Notes under the pieces: model-generated
Databases searched by the model: none
What the model saw: the letters and a program-made list of their open reading frames with translations, nothing else
What the model was told of the DNA's origin: nothing
Shown: piece by piece, positions 45,590-58,790 of the stretch
How the letters are laid out: every line of letters starts with the position of its first letter
Position numbering within the stretch: position 1 is the first letter of the stretch
Position numbers and translations under genes: made by a program
Assembly: GCF_020536995.1 (NCBI RefSeq)
Contig: NC_068357.1
Span: forward strand, 63,784,721 to 63,848,720
Direction of reading: 5' to 3'
Origin: Dreissena polymorpha
Lineage: Eukaryota; Mollusca; Bivalvia; Myida; Dreissenidae
DNA: 64,000 bases

Positions 45590-46795
45590 TGTGAGTGACC
45601 TCAGGATCTTAACTTTTGTGCGTGTCTCTAGCTGTCTGGTATCCTTACTCCGGTTTCTTAAGCTGCCCTCTGTACCTAGAAGTCCGGTATACCCAGCTTG
45701 CCATTATCCTTTTCTGTTTTATATTTCTAGCTGTCGGGTATCGGCAGCTGTCCGGTCTCAATAGTTGTGGAGTATTGGTAGCTGTCCGGTATCGGTAGCT
45801 GTCCGGTAGCGGTAGCTTTCTGGTATCGGTAGCTGTCCGATATTCATTGCTGTTCGATATTCCTGGCTGTCCGGTATCGGTAGCTGTCCGAATTTGGAAG
45901 CTGTCCGGTATCGGTAACTGCCTGGCATCAGTAGCTGTCCGGTATCCCTTGCTGTTCGATATTCCTAGCTGTCCGGTATCGTTAGCTGTCCGGTTTCGGT
46001 AGCTGGCCGGTATCGTTAGCTGTCTGGTATCGGTTGCTGTCTCGTATCCCTTGCTGTTCGATATTTCTGGCCGTCCGGTATCGGTAGCTGTCCGGTATCG
46101 ATAGCTGTCCGGTGTCGGTAACGGCCCGGTATCTCTTGATGTGCCATATTCCAAACTATCCGATATTGGTAGCTGTCCGGTATCGGTAACTGCCCGGTAT
46201 CCGGTAATTCTCGCATTACGGACTCCATCGATGTCCGGTATCACTTCTGTTCGGTATTCCCAGCTGTCCGGTATCGGAAGCTGTCCGGTATCAGTAGCGG
46301 TCCGGTATCGGTAGCTGTCCGTTATCGGTAACTGGCTGGTATCGGTAGCTGTCCGGTATCCCTTGCTGTTCGATATTCCTAGCTGTCCGGTTTCGTTGGC
46401 TGTCCGGTATCGGTAGCTGTCCGGTATCGGTAGCTGTACGGTATCCCATGCTGTTCCATATTCCTAGCTGTTCGTATTTGTAGCTGTCCGGTATCGGTAG
46501 CCTTCTTGTATCGCTAGCTGTCCGGCAATTCTCGCTGTACGGTCTCTCTAGCTGTCCGGTATCCCTTGCTGTTCGGTATTCCTAGCTGTCCGGTATAGGT
46601 AGCTGTCCGGTATCGCTATTTGTCCGGAATCGGTAGCAGTCCGGTATCGATAGCTGTCCAATATCCTTGCTGTTCGATATTCTTAGCTGTCCGGTATCGG
46701 CACCTTTCCGGTATCCCTCGCTGTCCGACATCCTTAGCTGTCTGAAATCGCTAGCCGTCCAACATTATTACCTGTTCGGTATTTCTAGCTGTTTT
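45590..46795. repeat. 17-bp minisatellite (GTAGCTGTCCGGTATCG type)
   Basis: About 70 imperfect copies of a 17-bp unit GGTAGCTGTCCGGTATC, mixed with a variant CTTGCTGTTCGATATTCCTA every few units, which gives a higher-order pattern. The 199-codon minus-strand ORF across it (45645-46244) is repeat-derived: 17-residue periodic peptide (TDTGQLPIPDSYRYRTA), not a gene. Confidence 0.9.
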
Positions 46796-46804
46796 AACTA
46801 CCCA

Positions 46805-47340
46805 ATTCAACCAGATCCCAGTCTCCTTCACAACGATCCCAAGCCAAAGGCCGACAATAAAAGCCCGTCAATACTAAAGACCGAGTCAGAGACATTGCGC
46901 AGACTGAAGGCATGGAAGTAATCGGTAGTGGACAACGTCCCTTCCAAACTGATTCAGACGAAGTTGAGGCAACGACTGCAGCTTTAATGACACAATGCCA
47001 GCAGAAGATCTGGGAGGGAAAGAAATTACTTAAAGAGTGGACCCAGTCTCTGTTCATCCACCCCTACCGAAAAAGGGCAACCTCAAATCATACGAGAAGA
47101 ACCGCATCATTCGCCTCATCAGCCATCCCAGCGAAGCCATGCTATACATATGAATACATCACCCTCATTCGGCTGAAAAGTAAGGTCAAGTAACTGCTTG
47201 TGGAAGAGTAGACTGGATTCAGAGCTGGATGAGCATAGTGGAACAAATCTTCAACTGCAGATAGATCATTGAGAAACACCTGCAAAGACCTGAGCTCTTC
47301 AACAACTTCGTCGACTTTGAGACAGATATCGTGTTATTTC
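46805..47340 (+). pseudogene. LINE reverse transcriptase fragment, decayed
   Basis: The plus-strand frame contains QQKIWEGKKLLKEWTQSLF followed by remnants of the I-P-x-x-K-K-G, YRTISLISHPSK and LLVEEQTGFRAG segments (near 47000-47230). These mark the fingers/palm region before the catalytic YxDD of jockey/CR1-like LINE reverse transcriptases. Several stops and frame changes interrupt it and no YxDD is left. It directly follows the minisatellite. Confidence 0.6.
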
Positions 47341-47594
47341 TTAAAATTCGACCCAGCATTTGCAAAAATATTGCATGATATGTACATTAGAAAGGATATT
47401 CACTTCTTCGTTGAATAAGACGAAGTTCGTTAAAATCGGTGCAAAATTGATGCAGTAATTGCAGTTCAAAGCGATGCATCCTGTTTTCGGGTCATTTCAA
47501 GTTGAATACCTTATATATATGTGATAGTGAATTTGTTTTTTAGAGTTGAATTTTCGTTATAATTGATCATTTTTTCTATCAAAATGATGTTTTC
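47341..47594. other. No feature seen
   Basis: Short AT-rich spacer between the LINE fragment and a MITE. Confidence 0.4.
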
Positions 47595-48043
47595 ACTAAA
47601 TAATATCATAGCCACACGCTAACCACCTGTGACCTAAAAGGTTGTTTATTTTTGGTGTTTTGACATCATATACACTTATATTTGTTAATGCAGCATCAAC
47701 ATACTAAAACAATTTACCGGAAAGAGAAAAATAATGCATTTGAATATCAACCGTACTTTCGTTTCACAACTTATCATGAATGTACGACGTGAACCTAAAT
47801 TTAGTTTTAGCGCAGATTCGTTCATACGACACAAACACATAATTTTGTTTTACGAATCATTTCGGCTTAGAGGACCGGGTGAGTCATGTAAGAAATCAAA
47901 TATAAAATATAGTTTTAATAAACAACTGGAAGCAAGATGAGTTGCAGATAATTGGTTAGTAACCACATTTTAACTACCTTTTTTGACCTGTTAATTCTTT
48001 TAAGCTCAATTCAACAGTGAAAAGTGCCCAAAATATCACTTTA
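47595..48043. mobile_element. MITE family B, copy in opposite orientation
   Basis: The reverse complement of the elements at 11676 and 12188: GTTTATTTTTGGTGTTTT, TACTAAAACAATTTACCGG, GAATATCAACCGTACTTTCG, CGTTCATACGACACAAACAC, and the terminus GTGCCCAAAATATCACTTTAA. The left terminus is more diverged. Confidence 0.75.
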
Positions 48044-49110
48044 ATATTTACAACGCTAAATAGTTTATTTGTTATTGATTTCGTTCACATGCTATCTATT
48101 TAAAGAATGCCCGAATCACTCAAACGTGGCAGGAGTAGTTAAGCGAGGTAAATACACAAAAGGAAAATTCCATTCGCGTAATTTAGATCTGTAAGTAGAT
48201 TGACTATGATCTCTTAACGTTATTGAAGTAATTAAAAATGATATATCTTACATTAAATAACCACTTGTTTACAATATTAATATTAACCGTGATGGTATAT
48301 GGCTAACCCCTCGAATTGCTTTCTTTATCAGAAATTCTTTCGGGATGTCCCTGAAATCGAAAGTACGTGCACTTTTCTTTACAACCTAACCTTAAAGATG
48401 TGTTTGCTTGTGACATGTGTTTGCCATTAGTAACTGTTATCACATTAAGTTCGGCGTTGCAGTAGACAGTGAGTTGTAATTGAAACTGTACTTGTAAGCT
48501 AATTAATAATTTTGAACTCTTGTTGAATGGATATTGAACTATTTAAATCGAAAATGCAATGTATTTTAATATTGTTACCTGCCCAACTCTAAAACTTAAG
48601 ATTTACTTTGCTTGTGTTTTACAAAAAGTTTTATTTATTCGACGCGGATATATTATTTTTGTCATGAGTAAGATAAGTTCTTCTTAGAGCTTTATCGAAC
48701 CATAGCTTGCTGTACGTACGTCAATATGTGCATGCAAGTATTAACTTGCCTTTTAGTCAGTTTTGACTTGCCTATTCAGACTATCATTATTTCGAATATA
48801 AATAAAAAATTGCTAGTAGTTTTTCAACAGGTTCATTTATGCGACCAGGACGTTTTGTCTTTCATGGGACATAATGTGCTAATAGGTGCTACCTAATTTA
48901 CGGACTACTTAAGCTTTTATGATACCCATGTATTTTAATAAATATATGGCTATTATTGTGTTCAAAACATTATTGTTTCAATAAAATAGTAATGCATCCA
49001 AAATTTAATCCTATGTTTGCTAGACGGAAGAAAGGCGTTTTCATGTGCCAAGCTATAATATCTAATACCTTATAATTGTGTGCTTTTTAAGCCTCTGCAA
49101 TTCAAAGCTG
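48044..49110. other. No gene seen
   Basis: AT-rich; nothing recognised. Confidence 0.4.
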
Positions 49111-49111
49111 G

Positions 49112-49285
49112 TTCTGGGGCTGCGGTGTAGTGATTATGTTGTCAGCTTTGTGACTGGGAGGTCTCGGTTTTGATCCCTTAATTGGGAGTGTTTTTAAGAG
49201 CACACTAAAGACATCAATTACTTACCCTACCCAAGAAACAGGTTTTTTTTATCAAATGTCTCAATTCAACTCAAACTCGCTGAAG
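49112..49285 (+). mobile_element. Degenerate tRNA-derived SINE
   Basis: The head GGCTGCGGTGTAGTGATTAT and B-box-like GGTCTCGGTTTTGATCCC are followed by AGCACACTAAAGACATCAAT and a tail with CTCAATTCAACTCAAACT. Same general layout as the SINE at 34116 but a different subfamily or a more decayed copy. Confidence 0.5.
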
Positions 49286-50043
49286 CTGGTAACTGATTAA
49301 AAATAATCAAAATGTGAGGTGTTAAATCAATTAAGATTGGCAGGATAAGAAATGTATAATTATGTGGTGCATATAACAGCATACATGTTTTGCAATTGAA
49401 ATAATTAATAAATACGGGTATCTCGCAGGGTTTTTATTTTCTTTCGCAAATAATTGTCGCCTAGTTTAAATTATGTCGCCACTAAAAACTAGCTATTTTG
49501 AGGCAATAAATAAATCAGTCCAAACTGCATACTCTTATTTCGTAGCTGTATGGTAATTATTGGAATTCAAACAAACATAATGTTATATCCTAAATTATTG
49601 GTTCTTATACATGCAAATAACACATACAACACACACAGATATATCAGTAATCATATGAGTGTTTTATGTCAGTCATTTTCTTTTAAGACTTAGCCACTAG
49701 CAGAAAAATGTAAATGATGTTAGAATATTAAGTAAATATATAGAAAAATGTATGCGGTATTGTATGGCGATACAAAACACTTCACAGCATTTACTTGCAC
49801 GTAAAATAATAGTAAACAATAAGTAATACTAAAACACTGGCATACCTTACAAGAGCATTTATGTACATGTACTTACACAGTGATGTTATCTTTTGAAAAA
49901 TTGTGGAATGAATGACTTATGTATTATGAACCATTCAATGCATGTATGAAAAGCAAGCAAAATACAGCATAGCACGAAGTTCGAGTTCAAAACTAGATCT
50001 ACCGTAATAAGTAAAAATGTATTACCTTTTGAATAATAAACAA
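49286..50043. other. No gene seen
   Basis: AT-rich flank of the LTR retrotransposon, ending in the target-site copy AACAA (50039-50043). Confidence 0.45.
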
Positions 50044-50512
50044 TGTGGTGGAAAATACTTTTTACTTCAGTACTGCCCTGGATCCGACCACAAGAAAGAC
50101 TTTTGAGAGCTTTAAATATTTGAAATAAAACACAAAACACTAAATAAATTCTAATTTCAATTTTAATTAATCCTGAATAACATCCAACTTGAATATAACA
50201 ATTTACTTTTTACATAGAACATTTATGATAGAAATCATGTAGTCCTAAATTTTAGCTCTAAAGTGAAATATTAACAATCTCTCTATATAGTGACCAAATA
50301 GTTCCCGCCAAGCAATTTTTACGTGAAAAACAAGAAAAACGAAATTTACACCGATGGCATCATACCAGAGCTCATTTTACACTGATGCCATCATACCAGA
50401 GCTCATATTACATAACCGTATTAAGAAACCGAAGTCATTTAACAAATATACATGTAGAAACATACACACACGTATTGCACAAATGTTATTCAAATTCGCG
50501 ATCTTCGCGACA
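50044..50512 (-). repeat. BEL/Pao 3' LTR (left copy)
   Basis: 469 bp, matching 57715-58149 along its length. It is longer because a GATG(G/C)CATCATACCAGAGCTC segment of about 35 bp is duplicated in tandem near 50353-50405. Confidence 0.85.
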
Positions 50513-50882
50513 CTCCTCACAAATGAATGTCAAATAACAAATTCCGTAGGTTCATGCAATATCTTTGCTTCAATAGTAACACATTTTTACTTAAAACTTT
50601 AACTGAAACTTCCAATCTTTTAATAAAAAAATAGAAATAAAATGTTCCTGAAATATCTAATCGTATTTACCAAAATACGGAAATAAATTGTTCATCAAAC
50701 ATCTTATCGTGTTTTGACAAGATGTAATAGTGTTCATGGTTTCGTTGTTATATTTATTATAATCATCTTCATATTTGACCCAGCGGAATAATGGCCCGTC
50801 GCCCCTGAATGTTGTATATAGCACGCCTGTCTTCGTCCAGGTCTCGACCACTGCCCGCCGTTCCATAGCTTATCTCTCGTTC

Positions 50883-51575
50883 TCAGAGTTCCAATTGGGA
50901 GGACTTACCGGAAGATCTAGAATCACTAACTTCAACGACTGAATTATTCTCACCACTGTCCAAATCATTTGAAACATTACTGCCTTTCATGTTGTCACTA
51001 TCACTTGTATCATCCTGCTTATCATCGCTGTTCGAACCATTTGAAACATCACTATCACTTATAACATCCTCATTATCATCACTCTTTGAAGCATTTGAAG
51101 CATCACTGAGTTTCAACCTGTCATCATCACTTTCCAAATTTGACAATAATTCATATTGATTGTTACTTTCTGCTGGTTTCACAATCACTTCACTTGTTGG
51201 ACTGTCCAAATCTCCCATATCAAAACCGTTTCTCCATTTTCATAATCCAGTTGATCTATTTCTTCTTTTTCGGCCAATATGTTAAACATATCATCATCTA
51301 ATGAAGATATGTCCTCGTTGTATGCAGGGGATTTCTGCTTATGTTCGTGTTCTGGATTCAATGTTGCAGTTCTTGCATTAGGACGCGTGTACTTGTGAAT
51401 ATTTATCAGATGATCCAATAAATAACTTCGCCAAATAAACTTCACAGAACAACTCACTTCAACACATGTCCAATTTTTAAGTTCCCTGTGGCGTTCAGAA
51501 ATATGCCTTGTAAGATTCCTTTTATACCGGTAAGTTCTGTAACAGGTATCACAACGATAAATAATTTCTAATTTT
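50883..51575 (-). other. C2H2 finger and acidic Ser/Asp region inside the BEL/Pao element
   Basis: Between the integrase region and the 3' LTR, minus-strand reading frames contain two C2H2 finger-like motifs (C-x2-C...H-x4-H type, about 51555-51410) and, nearer the LTR, a long Asp/Ser/Asn-rich tract (about 51160-50900). Standard BEL/Pao pol does not include this. It may be an accessory ORF of the element or captured host sequence. Part of the fossil element and not intact. Confidence 0.5.
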
Positions 51576-54500
51576 GTAAAAACACTTTGAAAATACGTCC
51601 TGTCCTGTTGACAAAATGGCTACCGGAAGACAATTATGCAGCACTTTCACGAAAACCACGTGCGCGTCGCCTCAATTCACAATATTGTACTTTGCTCCGG
51701 TAATATATTTGCGCGGGAAATTGTGCTACTATAGTTTTTATGCTCCGGTGAGTTTACACGTAATCAAGTCCTGCATAATTTACAATGCACATTTTTATGC
51801 ATTTATACTTTTCTTAAAACAATTTTATGTACAACATGTATCAATTCATATATAATAATTCGCAGGTTAGCGACTATCCCCGCAACAGTTTAAGTCCGTA
51901 GTGCATTTAAGAAGTATAACATTTTGTATAACACTTATATTACTTATGTATACCTGATATAATGTACTCAGTAACAACACTCTTATTTACACTTTATCAC
52001 TAACACTTTACAGTTGTTAAGGTTATCACTTACATTTTTTCACGTTATCACTAACACTTAACACTGTATCACTGACACTTTACACTTTATCACTGACACT
52101 TTGAGATACTTCAATTGGATATAATAGGTTTAAAGGTCGTTTCAATTCCTTTCCTGTATGTGTAAGTAGGTCTGCTGAACGTATCTTTCCGTCCCGACTG
52201 ATATTCATTTTGATCACTTACCCAAATTTCCATTGACCACGGGGAATGTCCTCCTTTATCAGCACAATATCACTAACGCTGGGAGTATCATTTGATTGGA
52301 TGCGCGGCGATTTTAACTTGTTCTGCATTCGTTCTCAAAGGCTTAAAAGATATTCTTTGCGCAATATCTGCCAAAAGAAATCTAACAGTTTTTGACATTT
52401 TTCCAATGCTTTAATAGTTTGTCAGCATTGCTCTCAAATGATACATAGTCGGCACCACTGTCATGATACTCCGAATCTGGAATTCCAGTGTAGGGATTCA
52501 ATGAAATGAAATGTCTAGGAGAAATTGCAATCGAAGACTTCAAATCACTTCCGACAAAGGCCTCGAGTTCACAATGGCTTCACATTCTTTTAACATCGTT
52601 GTCATTTCGTCTAAAGAAAGTAACTTCCTTCCAACTGTTTGTCTTAACGCGCGTTTCACTAAGCCTACAAGACGTTCGTACAATCTGCCTATCCATGGAG
52701 CCAACTCGACAATGAATGTCTATTTTATGCCAAGAGTGGATGCGTAATTTTTGTACGTCCTTAATTTGTATACTTGTTAACCATATTTTTTTTATAGTAT
52801 CACTTGAAAGTTTGAAATGTTTTGCATTGTCACTAATTACTTGCACTGGTGTGCCTCTTGTAGCTATGAATCGTCTTAAACACATAAGAAACGTTCTTGC
52901 TGACATATCTTGAACAAGTTTTAGTAGATGTACAGCACGTGTCACGAGGCAAGTAAATAGACACACCCACACCTTTTCTCTTTCCTAATTTTCTTTTATG
53001 TGTAAAGGTCCAAGGAAATCTATTCCTACTCTAGAGAATGGGGTAGCCTCTGAAACGCGTGTTGCAAATGGAGCCATGGGTGGAAGCTTATATGGCCCAC
53101 CTTCCATTCTGCGACACACTCAACAGTCCTTTAACACTTTGCCAACTGAAGCTCTGCCCTTTGGTATCCAGTATGCTTGACGAACTTCATTTAATGTTTG
53201 AGACACTCCACTATGAAGTATACTCCGGTGAACTCGTTCAATTACTAGATTAGTCAACTTTTCTCCCGATGGCAACAAAGTTGGAAATCTTGCGGCTTCA
53301 GTACAACTGGCATTTTGTTATCGACCTCCACATTTAAGAACACCACTATCGTCAACGAATAAATCGAGCTGTATCACAACATTATTTGTCTTTTTCGCGG
53401 TAATTGCTTCAAACACATCCGGATATCGTCTGTCTTTTCACAACTGCCTGCATTATTCACAACACCTTTATTTATATTTGACCATGTTTTTATAGGTTTC
53501 AGCAAGCATTGTGGACCATGCCACCACAAATGTTCGTCAAGTTGAGATAGAGTACAACCAAGACTCGCAGGGTTATATTTCGAGTTGACATACTGGAAGT
53601 CTATGTTTTCGTGATTTTCGTGATTTCGAATTTCTTTTACTCTTTTTTCAATGTAAGTTTGTAGTTGCTTTTCAGATACATTCCACTGTAACACGCACTG
53701 TGAATCCGTCATCACCACTTTTAAACTAAACAGTAACTTCAACTGAGTAACTAAGAACACTACACACCTAACTCCTATAAGAACTGCCAGAAGTTCAAGT
53801 CTTGGTATGGATAAACCCTTCAAAGAAGCAAGCCTACTTTTATTAAACACCAAATCTACTTTGACCGAATTTTTACACTCCTGCCTAAGATATATCGTCG
53901 TAGCGTACGCTTAAGTCGAAGCGTCAAAAAGCATATCAGCATATATCGAGTTTCACTCTAGCACTTGTCACACGCCGTTTTATACACACATTTTCTATTT
54001 TCAACAGATCATCCTTTATTCCCAACTACACTGTAATATCGTCTTTATCTAGTGAATCATCCCATTCCAAATGTTTTCCCAACACCTTCTGAAGCAAAAC
54101 TTTTGCCCTCATTGTTACCGGAGCAAGCATTCCCAACGGATCGTACACTGATACCACTTGTTTCAAAACATTTCTTTTTGTAAACGGTAGTTCCTTGTTA
54201 AGGGTATTTGATGTTTGAATAGCTATCGTGTCATTTTTACGTTTCCGTATATATCCTAACACTTTGACTTTATCATATTTCGCGCGATCATGTTCTGGTA
54301 TTTCACTGTTCACTTCCTCAATATTGACACTCCACTCCCTCAAATTCACCTATGCGTCAACAAATATCGCCTTTGTTTCATGATATAATTCAACACAACC
54401 TTGAACTGTATCTGCTCCCGATATATCATTATCCATATAAACGTTTTCTTTTAGCATGTTAGTAAGTGAGGTCCCATTCGAATCTAAGTGAGTCTCTATT

Positions 54501-57500
54501 GTTGCGCCGAGAAGAAAAGGGCTCGTTACCACTCCAAACGGCACTCTACTGAACCTTAATTCCTTATTGTAATTAACACACACCACTGGTTTTTTATAAT
54601 GCTTTAACAACAAAAAAAACGCGTAACATCCCTTTCTGATGGTTTAAGGCAACTTGCAGAAAAGCCTTTACTATTTCAGAAGTCATAGCTATCTTAACCT
54701 TAATCTTAGAATAATTGTACACAGATCACGAAGTAGAATAGGTCCTCGAAATAAACACTCATTCAACCTATGATGCTCTTTACTCGCTTTCGCCGATGCA
54801 TCGTAAACAATCCTGAGCTTCATCGTTGCCTTGTCTGGTTTTAGGGCTACGTGATGTGGTATGTAATGCTCCATTCCATTACACACACACCCGTATCTAC
54901 CTTTTCAATTATACCACTTTGTAATTGATCTTGCATTATCGCATCGTACCTTTCCATAAGATCGGTTTGTTTTTCAATTCTGTTCACTAGTGAATTAAGT
55001 CTGCCAATAGATAAGCCCTATTTTCAGGAAGGTCTGTTTCTGCTTTATCTCCTTTCCATGGCCAGGTGGCCTGGTATCTTCCGTTTTCTCTTTTAACGGT
55101 ATCTTAAAAATGTTCCATAGCTTTTTCGTCATCGGTTTTCATAGGATCATCAGTAATTCCATTTCCTTCTATATTCCAGAAGTCTTCAATATTTGGTTTC
55201 ATAGGTAAGAGATCATCGACCTCAGAGAATTTACTGTTATCACGAATGCTATTACCGTGTGTCAGTATCAACATATTGACATCTTCTGAATTATCAATAT
55301 CATCAAGTTCTGTTCTTCCCGACACCATCCATCCAAACGTTGAGGAAAGTAGGTATAGTCCCGGATTCAAGTGTTTCTTTTCTGGTTCTATGACGTCCAG
55401 ATAAAAGTCATTACCCACTAACAATTCTAACACATCTGATTCCGTTTCCATTGGAGTAGAATCTGCCAAATGCAGATTTTTCGTAAGCTCCATTAACGTT
55501 TGTTTATGTGCGTACTTAACAGGTGTACGTTGAATCACACCACTGATACTCGGTACAATGTTTGCCTTAATTGTCATGTATTCATCATCCTTTGTCTTTA
55601 AACTAATCGTGGTTGATTTCGTTTTTATCACTCTCGATCGTTCACTGCCAAATGTAACAATGTTGATTTCCTGCTCCGTTTCTTCCTTAAGACTTAAACG
55701 ATCTGCTTATGATTTAGCAATATATGTCCGATGAGATCCTGAGTCTAGAATCAGTCGCACACTTTCACTATTTAAACTGTCTGCACCTTGTACTTCTGTC
55801 AGCACCGTTTGCATAAGTACAGTTTCGTTTACAGGTTAAAGTCCAGCTTCTTCACTACATTCTCCCGAAGATACCTGTACTTCTTCGGACAACTGAACAT
55901 TTTCCCTTGGTTTATGTTTAGGAAATTGTTTCCAGCATAAACTTCTATGGGGTAAATCATTTTTACCAAAGTAAACACACGACATTGAACTTTTGCATTC
56001 GCTGGCTTTGTGGCTGTCTTTAAAATTTTTATAACAGCTACCCTTTAACTGTATTTTTTGCATCTACACTTTTATACTTTAAAGATTCATCGCTCCAATG
56101 AGCTTTCTCACAATATCTACACTTCTTTTGTAGTTGTGATGGGGCATTCTGTCTCTTCTCTCCGGCAACAAGAGCTCCGGTGGCATGCCTTGGAGCCGAT
56201 TGACTTTCTCGATATTTGCCATAAGTACCAGTTTACCAGTTGGCGTTCTTGGAGGTTGCTGTCTTTGTTCCTTATCATCCCGAAGACTTTCGTAAGGTTT
56301 TATCTGTTCTGCTTTCGCTTTAGACACAGTGTAGTTCACGCAATTCAGTTGTTGTCCATTTTTTATTGGCACCTTTCATTATTTCTAACTGTAATAACAC
56401 ATCACAGGGTAGTTTACTACGGATCATTGACACAAAAACACGTTGGTCTGTATTTCATTCAGCACATGTAGGCTTCGCAAATGCCTTTCAATTTTGTCCA
56501 TTAATAAACTTTCAATGGTATTCTTAGCTGGTTCAATGTTCAGTAGACGATTTTAATGTATGTCTATTATTTCCTGTTTATCACCGAATGTCTATTATTT
56601 CCTGTTTATCACCGAAATGATCATGAAGTATTCCTTTTGCAACGGCGTAGTTTTCATTCGAAAGACTAAGTCCAGCTATTGCACTTCTCGATTCGCCTGT
56701 AACCTTTCTCTTCAAATAATTGAATTTGTGTATGGGTGATAATCTGTCATGATTGTGAATGGAGCTTTTGAAGGAGTTCCAAAACTCAATCCAATACAAA
56801 CGATTTCCGTTGAAAAACGGAATATCCAGTTTCGGTAACTTCACCGAGGTTGTGTGTGTCTGTAATGTTTGCTTGTCCATGAAGATCTTCTGCATTTCAA
56901 ACTGCCTGTCACTTTTGTCTTGTTGGTGTTTAAAGAAGTCCTGTTGCATTTTAATTTGATATTCGCACATTTGTTGTATAGCACTATCACTAACAGAATG
57001 TTCTTGCTTTACATGCTTAGCACACTCCTTCAGTTCACTATCAAACGATTAAAGCTTATACGATAATGATAATGCACTCTCAGACAAGATTGAGTCCTCT
57101 TTGATGATCCGTTTTGTTGTATCTTCATCTGAATCCCCTAAAGCCTCTGCTAATTTTTCTGATTGGGCGCTCAACTTTTCAACATATGTATTTATTTTAT
57201 TTCTACATTCACTAACCTGTTTGATAATAGCTTCATATTCTTCCAACAATTCCTCCTCAACTATTTTAGCCAACAACTCCAATCCTAAATTTAATTCCTT
57301 CTCCAATACCTTATAGAACCTCGTGCGTACACCTTTTATGTACTGTTGGTTTCACGACATTTTGAATCACACGTAGTTTCACGCTGACACAATAAAACTT
57401 GAAATCAACACACTAGTTTAACACACCTTTTATGTCCTATCGCAAACACCTTTCGAACATATTATATTCAGAACAAGTATTTCATTCACGATAGCAGAAA

Positions 57501-57714
57501 CACAAAGCAAATGTTACTTTTATAACATTCGATACTTACCTATTTGTCAATTGTCGAGTCTGCTATGTGGTAATAATCCTTTTCCATCCAATTTCATTTT
57601 TCACGATATCACAATACTTTTTTTACTTTTGAACTTTAATCACATTTGCATATCTAGAATACTTTTATCGAACTAAATCCTGCAACACTTCCCGGATTTC
57701 GGCACCAAATTCCG

Positions 57715-58149
57715 TGTGGTGGAGAATGCTTTTTTTCTTCAGTACTGCCCTGGATCCGACCACAAGGAAAACTTTTGAGAGCTGTACATATTTGAAATAT
57801 CACACAGAACACTGAATAAATTCTAATTTAATTAATCCTGAATAACATCCAACTTGAATATAACACTTTATTTTCGACATAGATCATTTATGATAGAAAT
57901 CCTGTAGTCATAAATTTTAGCTCTAAAGAGAAATCTTAACAATCTCTCTATATATAGTGACCAAAAAGTTCCCGCCAAGCAATTTTAACGTGAAAAACAA
58001 GAAAGACGAAATTTACACTGATGACATCATACCGGAGCTCATATTTACATAACCATATTAAGAAACCGTAGTCATTAAACAAATATACATGTAGAAACAT
58101 ATACACACATATTGCACAAATGTTATTCAAATTCGCGATCTTCGCGACA
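57715..58149 (-). repeat. BEL/Pao 5' LTR (right copy)
   Basis: 435 bp; the minus-strand start TGTCGCGAAGATCGCG and end CTCCACCACA match the left LTR. Contains TATATATAG near 57950. Confidence 0.85.
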
Positions 58150-58154
58150 AACAA

Positions 58155-58790
58155 TGCTGGATTTCTACTAGCGAATGAAACATTTATCATGAAACACAAA
58201 ATCCAATTTATTAATTGCACAATAAAAAGGAAATCCTATAAATGGAGTATGAATTAACTAAGCAAGCTAGTTGCTACTGTTAAGAATTACACTGTCTCAC
58301 TAAAAAATGACCACAACACAGTGGTCTAGTTAATAAGTGCATTTACAAACTTGTGGTAAGTTTTGTTTTACTAGTTTGACATTTATTTGCAGGAACTGGT
58401 TGTCATCGATGGGAGTATTGTATTTTTTAGCATGTAAATTGCATTGAAATTGTAAATTAAACAACCCTTTGATAATGTTTGCACATCTGACCTCTATAAT
58501 GCCATAGCTGATTTTTGATTGCAGGCAGACATATATAGACTCTTCAAAGTTCTGTAAAAGTTCGAATATGTTCAATACAAGTAAACAAGCAGAACCAATA
58601 AATAAGATCACCATGGCTAATATGTACAAAACGAAGATATCCGAACATTTGGAATAACAAATACAGATGATCAAAAATTTAGAGACACTGTAAAGTATTG
58701 CATTGATAATCGGATACGGGTATGCAATTTGTATAGAGGCAAATGTTTCGAGGAATAGCAAGTCCGTGTAAAATACCACGCCGTATTCTA
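58155..58790 (-). CDS. Unrecognised membrane-protein-like ORF next to the retrotransposon
   Basis: The minus-strand frame 58779-58330 encodes about 149 residues with two strongly hydrophobic stretches: PIINAILYSVSKFLIICIC, and around IFVLYILAMVILFIGSACLL. A more polar C-terminal part (SKISYGIIEVRCANIIKGLF) follows. It could be one exon of a multi-pass membrane protein such as a chemoreceptor, but no family motif is recognised and AT bias alone can produce hydrophobic ORFs. A second short frame nearer the retrotransposon (58220-58155) also reads as hydrophobic coding-like sequence up to the insertion point. Treat as hypothetical. Confidence 0.25.

Larger units (their letters stand above)
50044..58149 (-). 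mobile_element. BEL/Pao LTR retrotransposon, old and broken, both LTRs present
   Basis: LTRs at 50044-50512 and 57715-58149 start and end TG/CA on the minus strand and are bounded by the 5-bp target duplication AACAA (50039-50043 and 58150-58154). A primer-binding-site-like TTGGTGCCGAAATCCGGGA (minus strand) lies next to the right LTR. In minus-strand order the interior has gag with the DUF1759 region (about 57300-56080) and a Cys/His knuckle-like region (about 56060-55840), a DUF1758-type aspartic protease region (55630-55100), reverse transcriptase (about 54890-54030), an RNase H region (53850-53370) and an integrase region (about 53250-52580). An extra C2H2 region follows, then the left LTR. 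The coding part is broken in many places (ten or more). The LTRs differ by roughly 8 % by eye, so this is an old insertion. Confidence 0.85.

Noticed and set aside
45645-46244. 199-codon minus-strand ORF
   Set aside because: 17-residue periodic translation of the 17-bp minisatellite.
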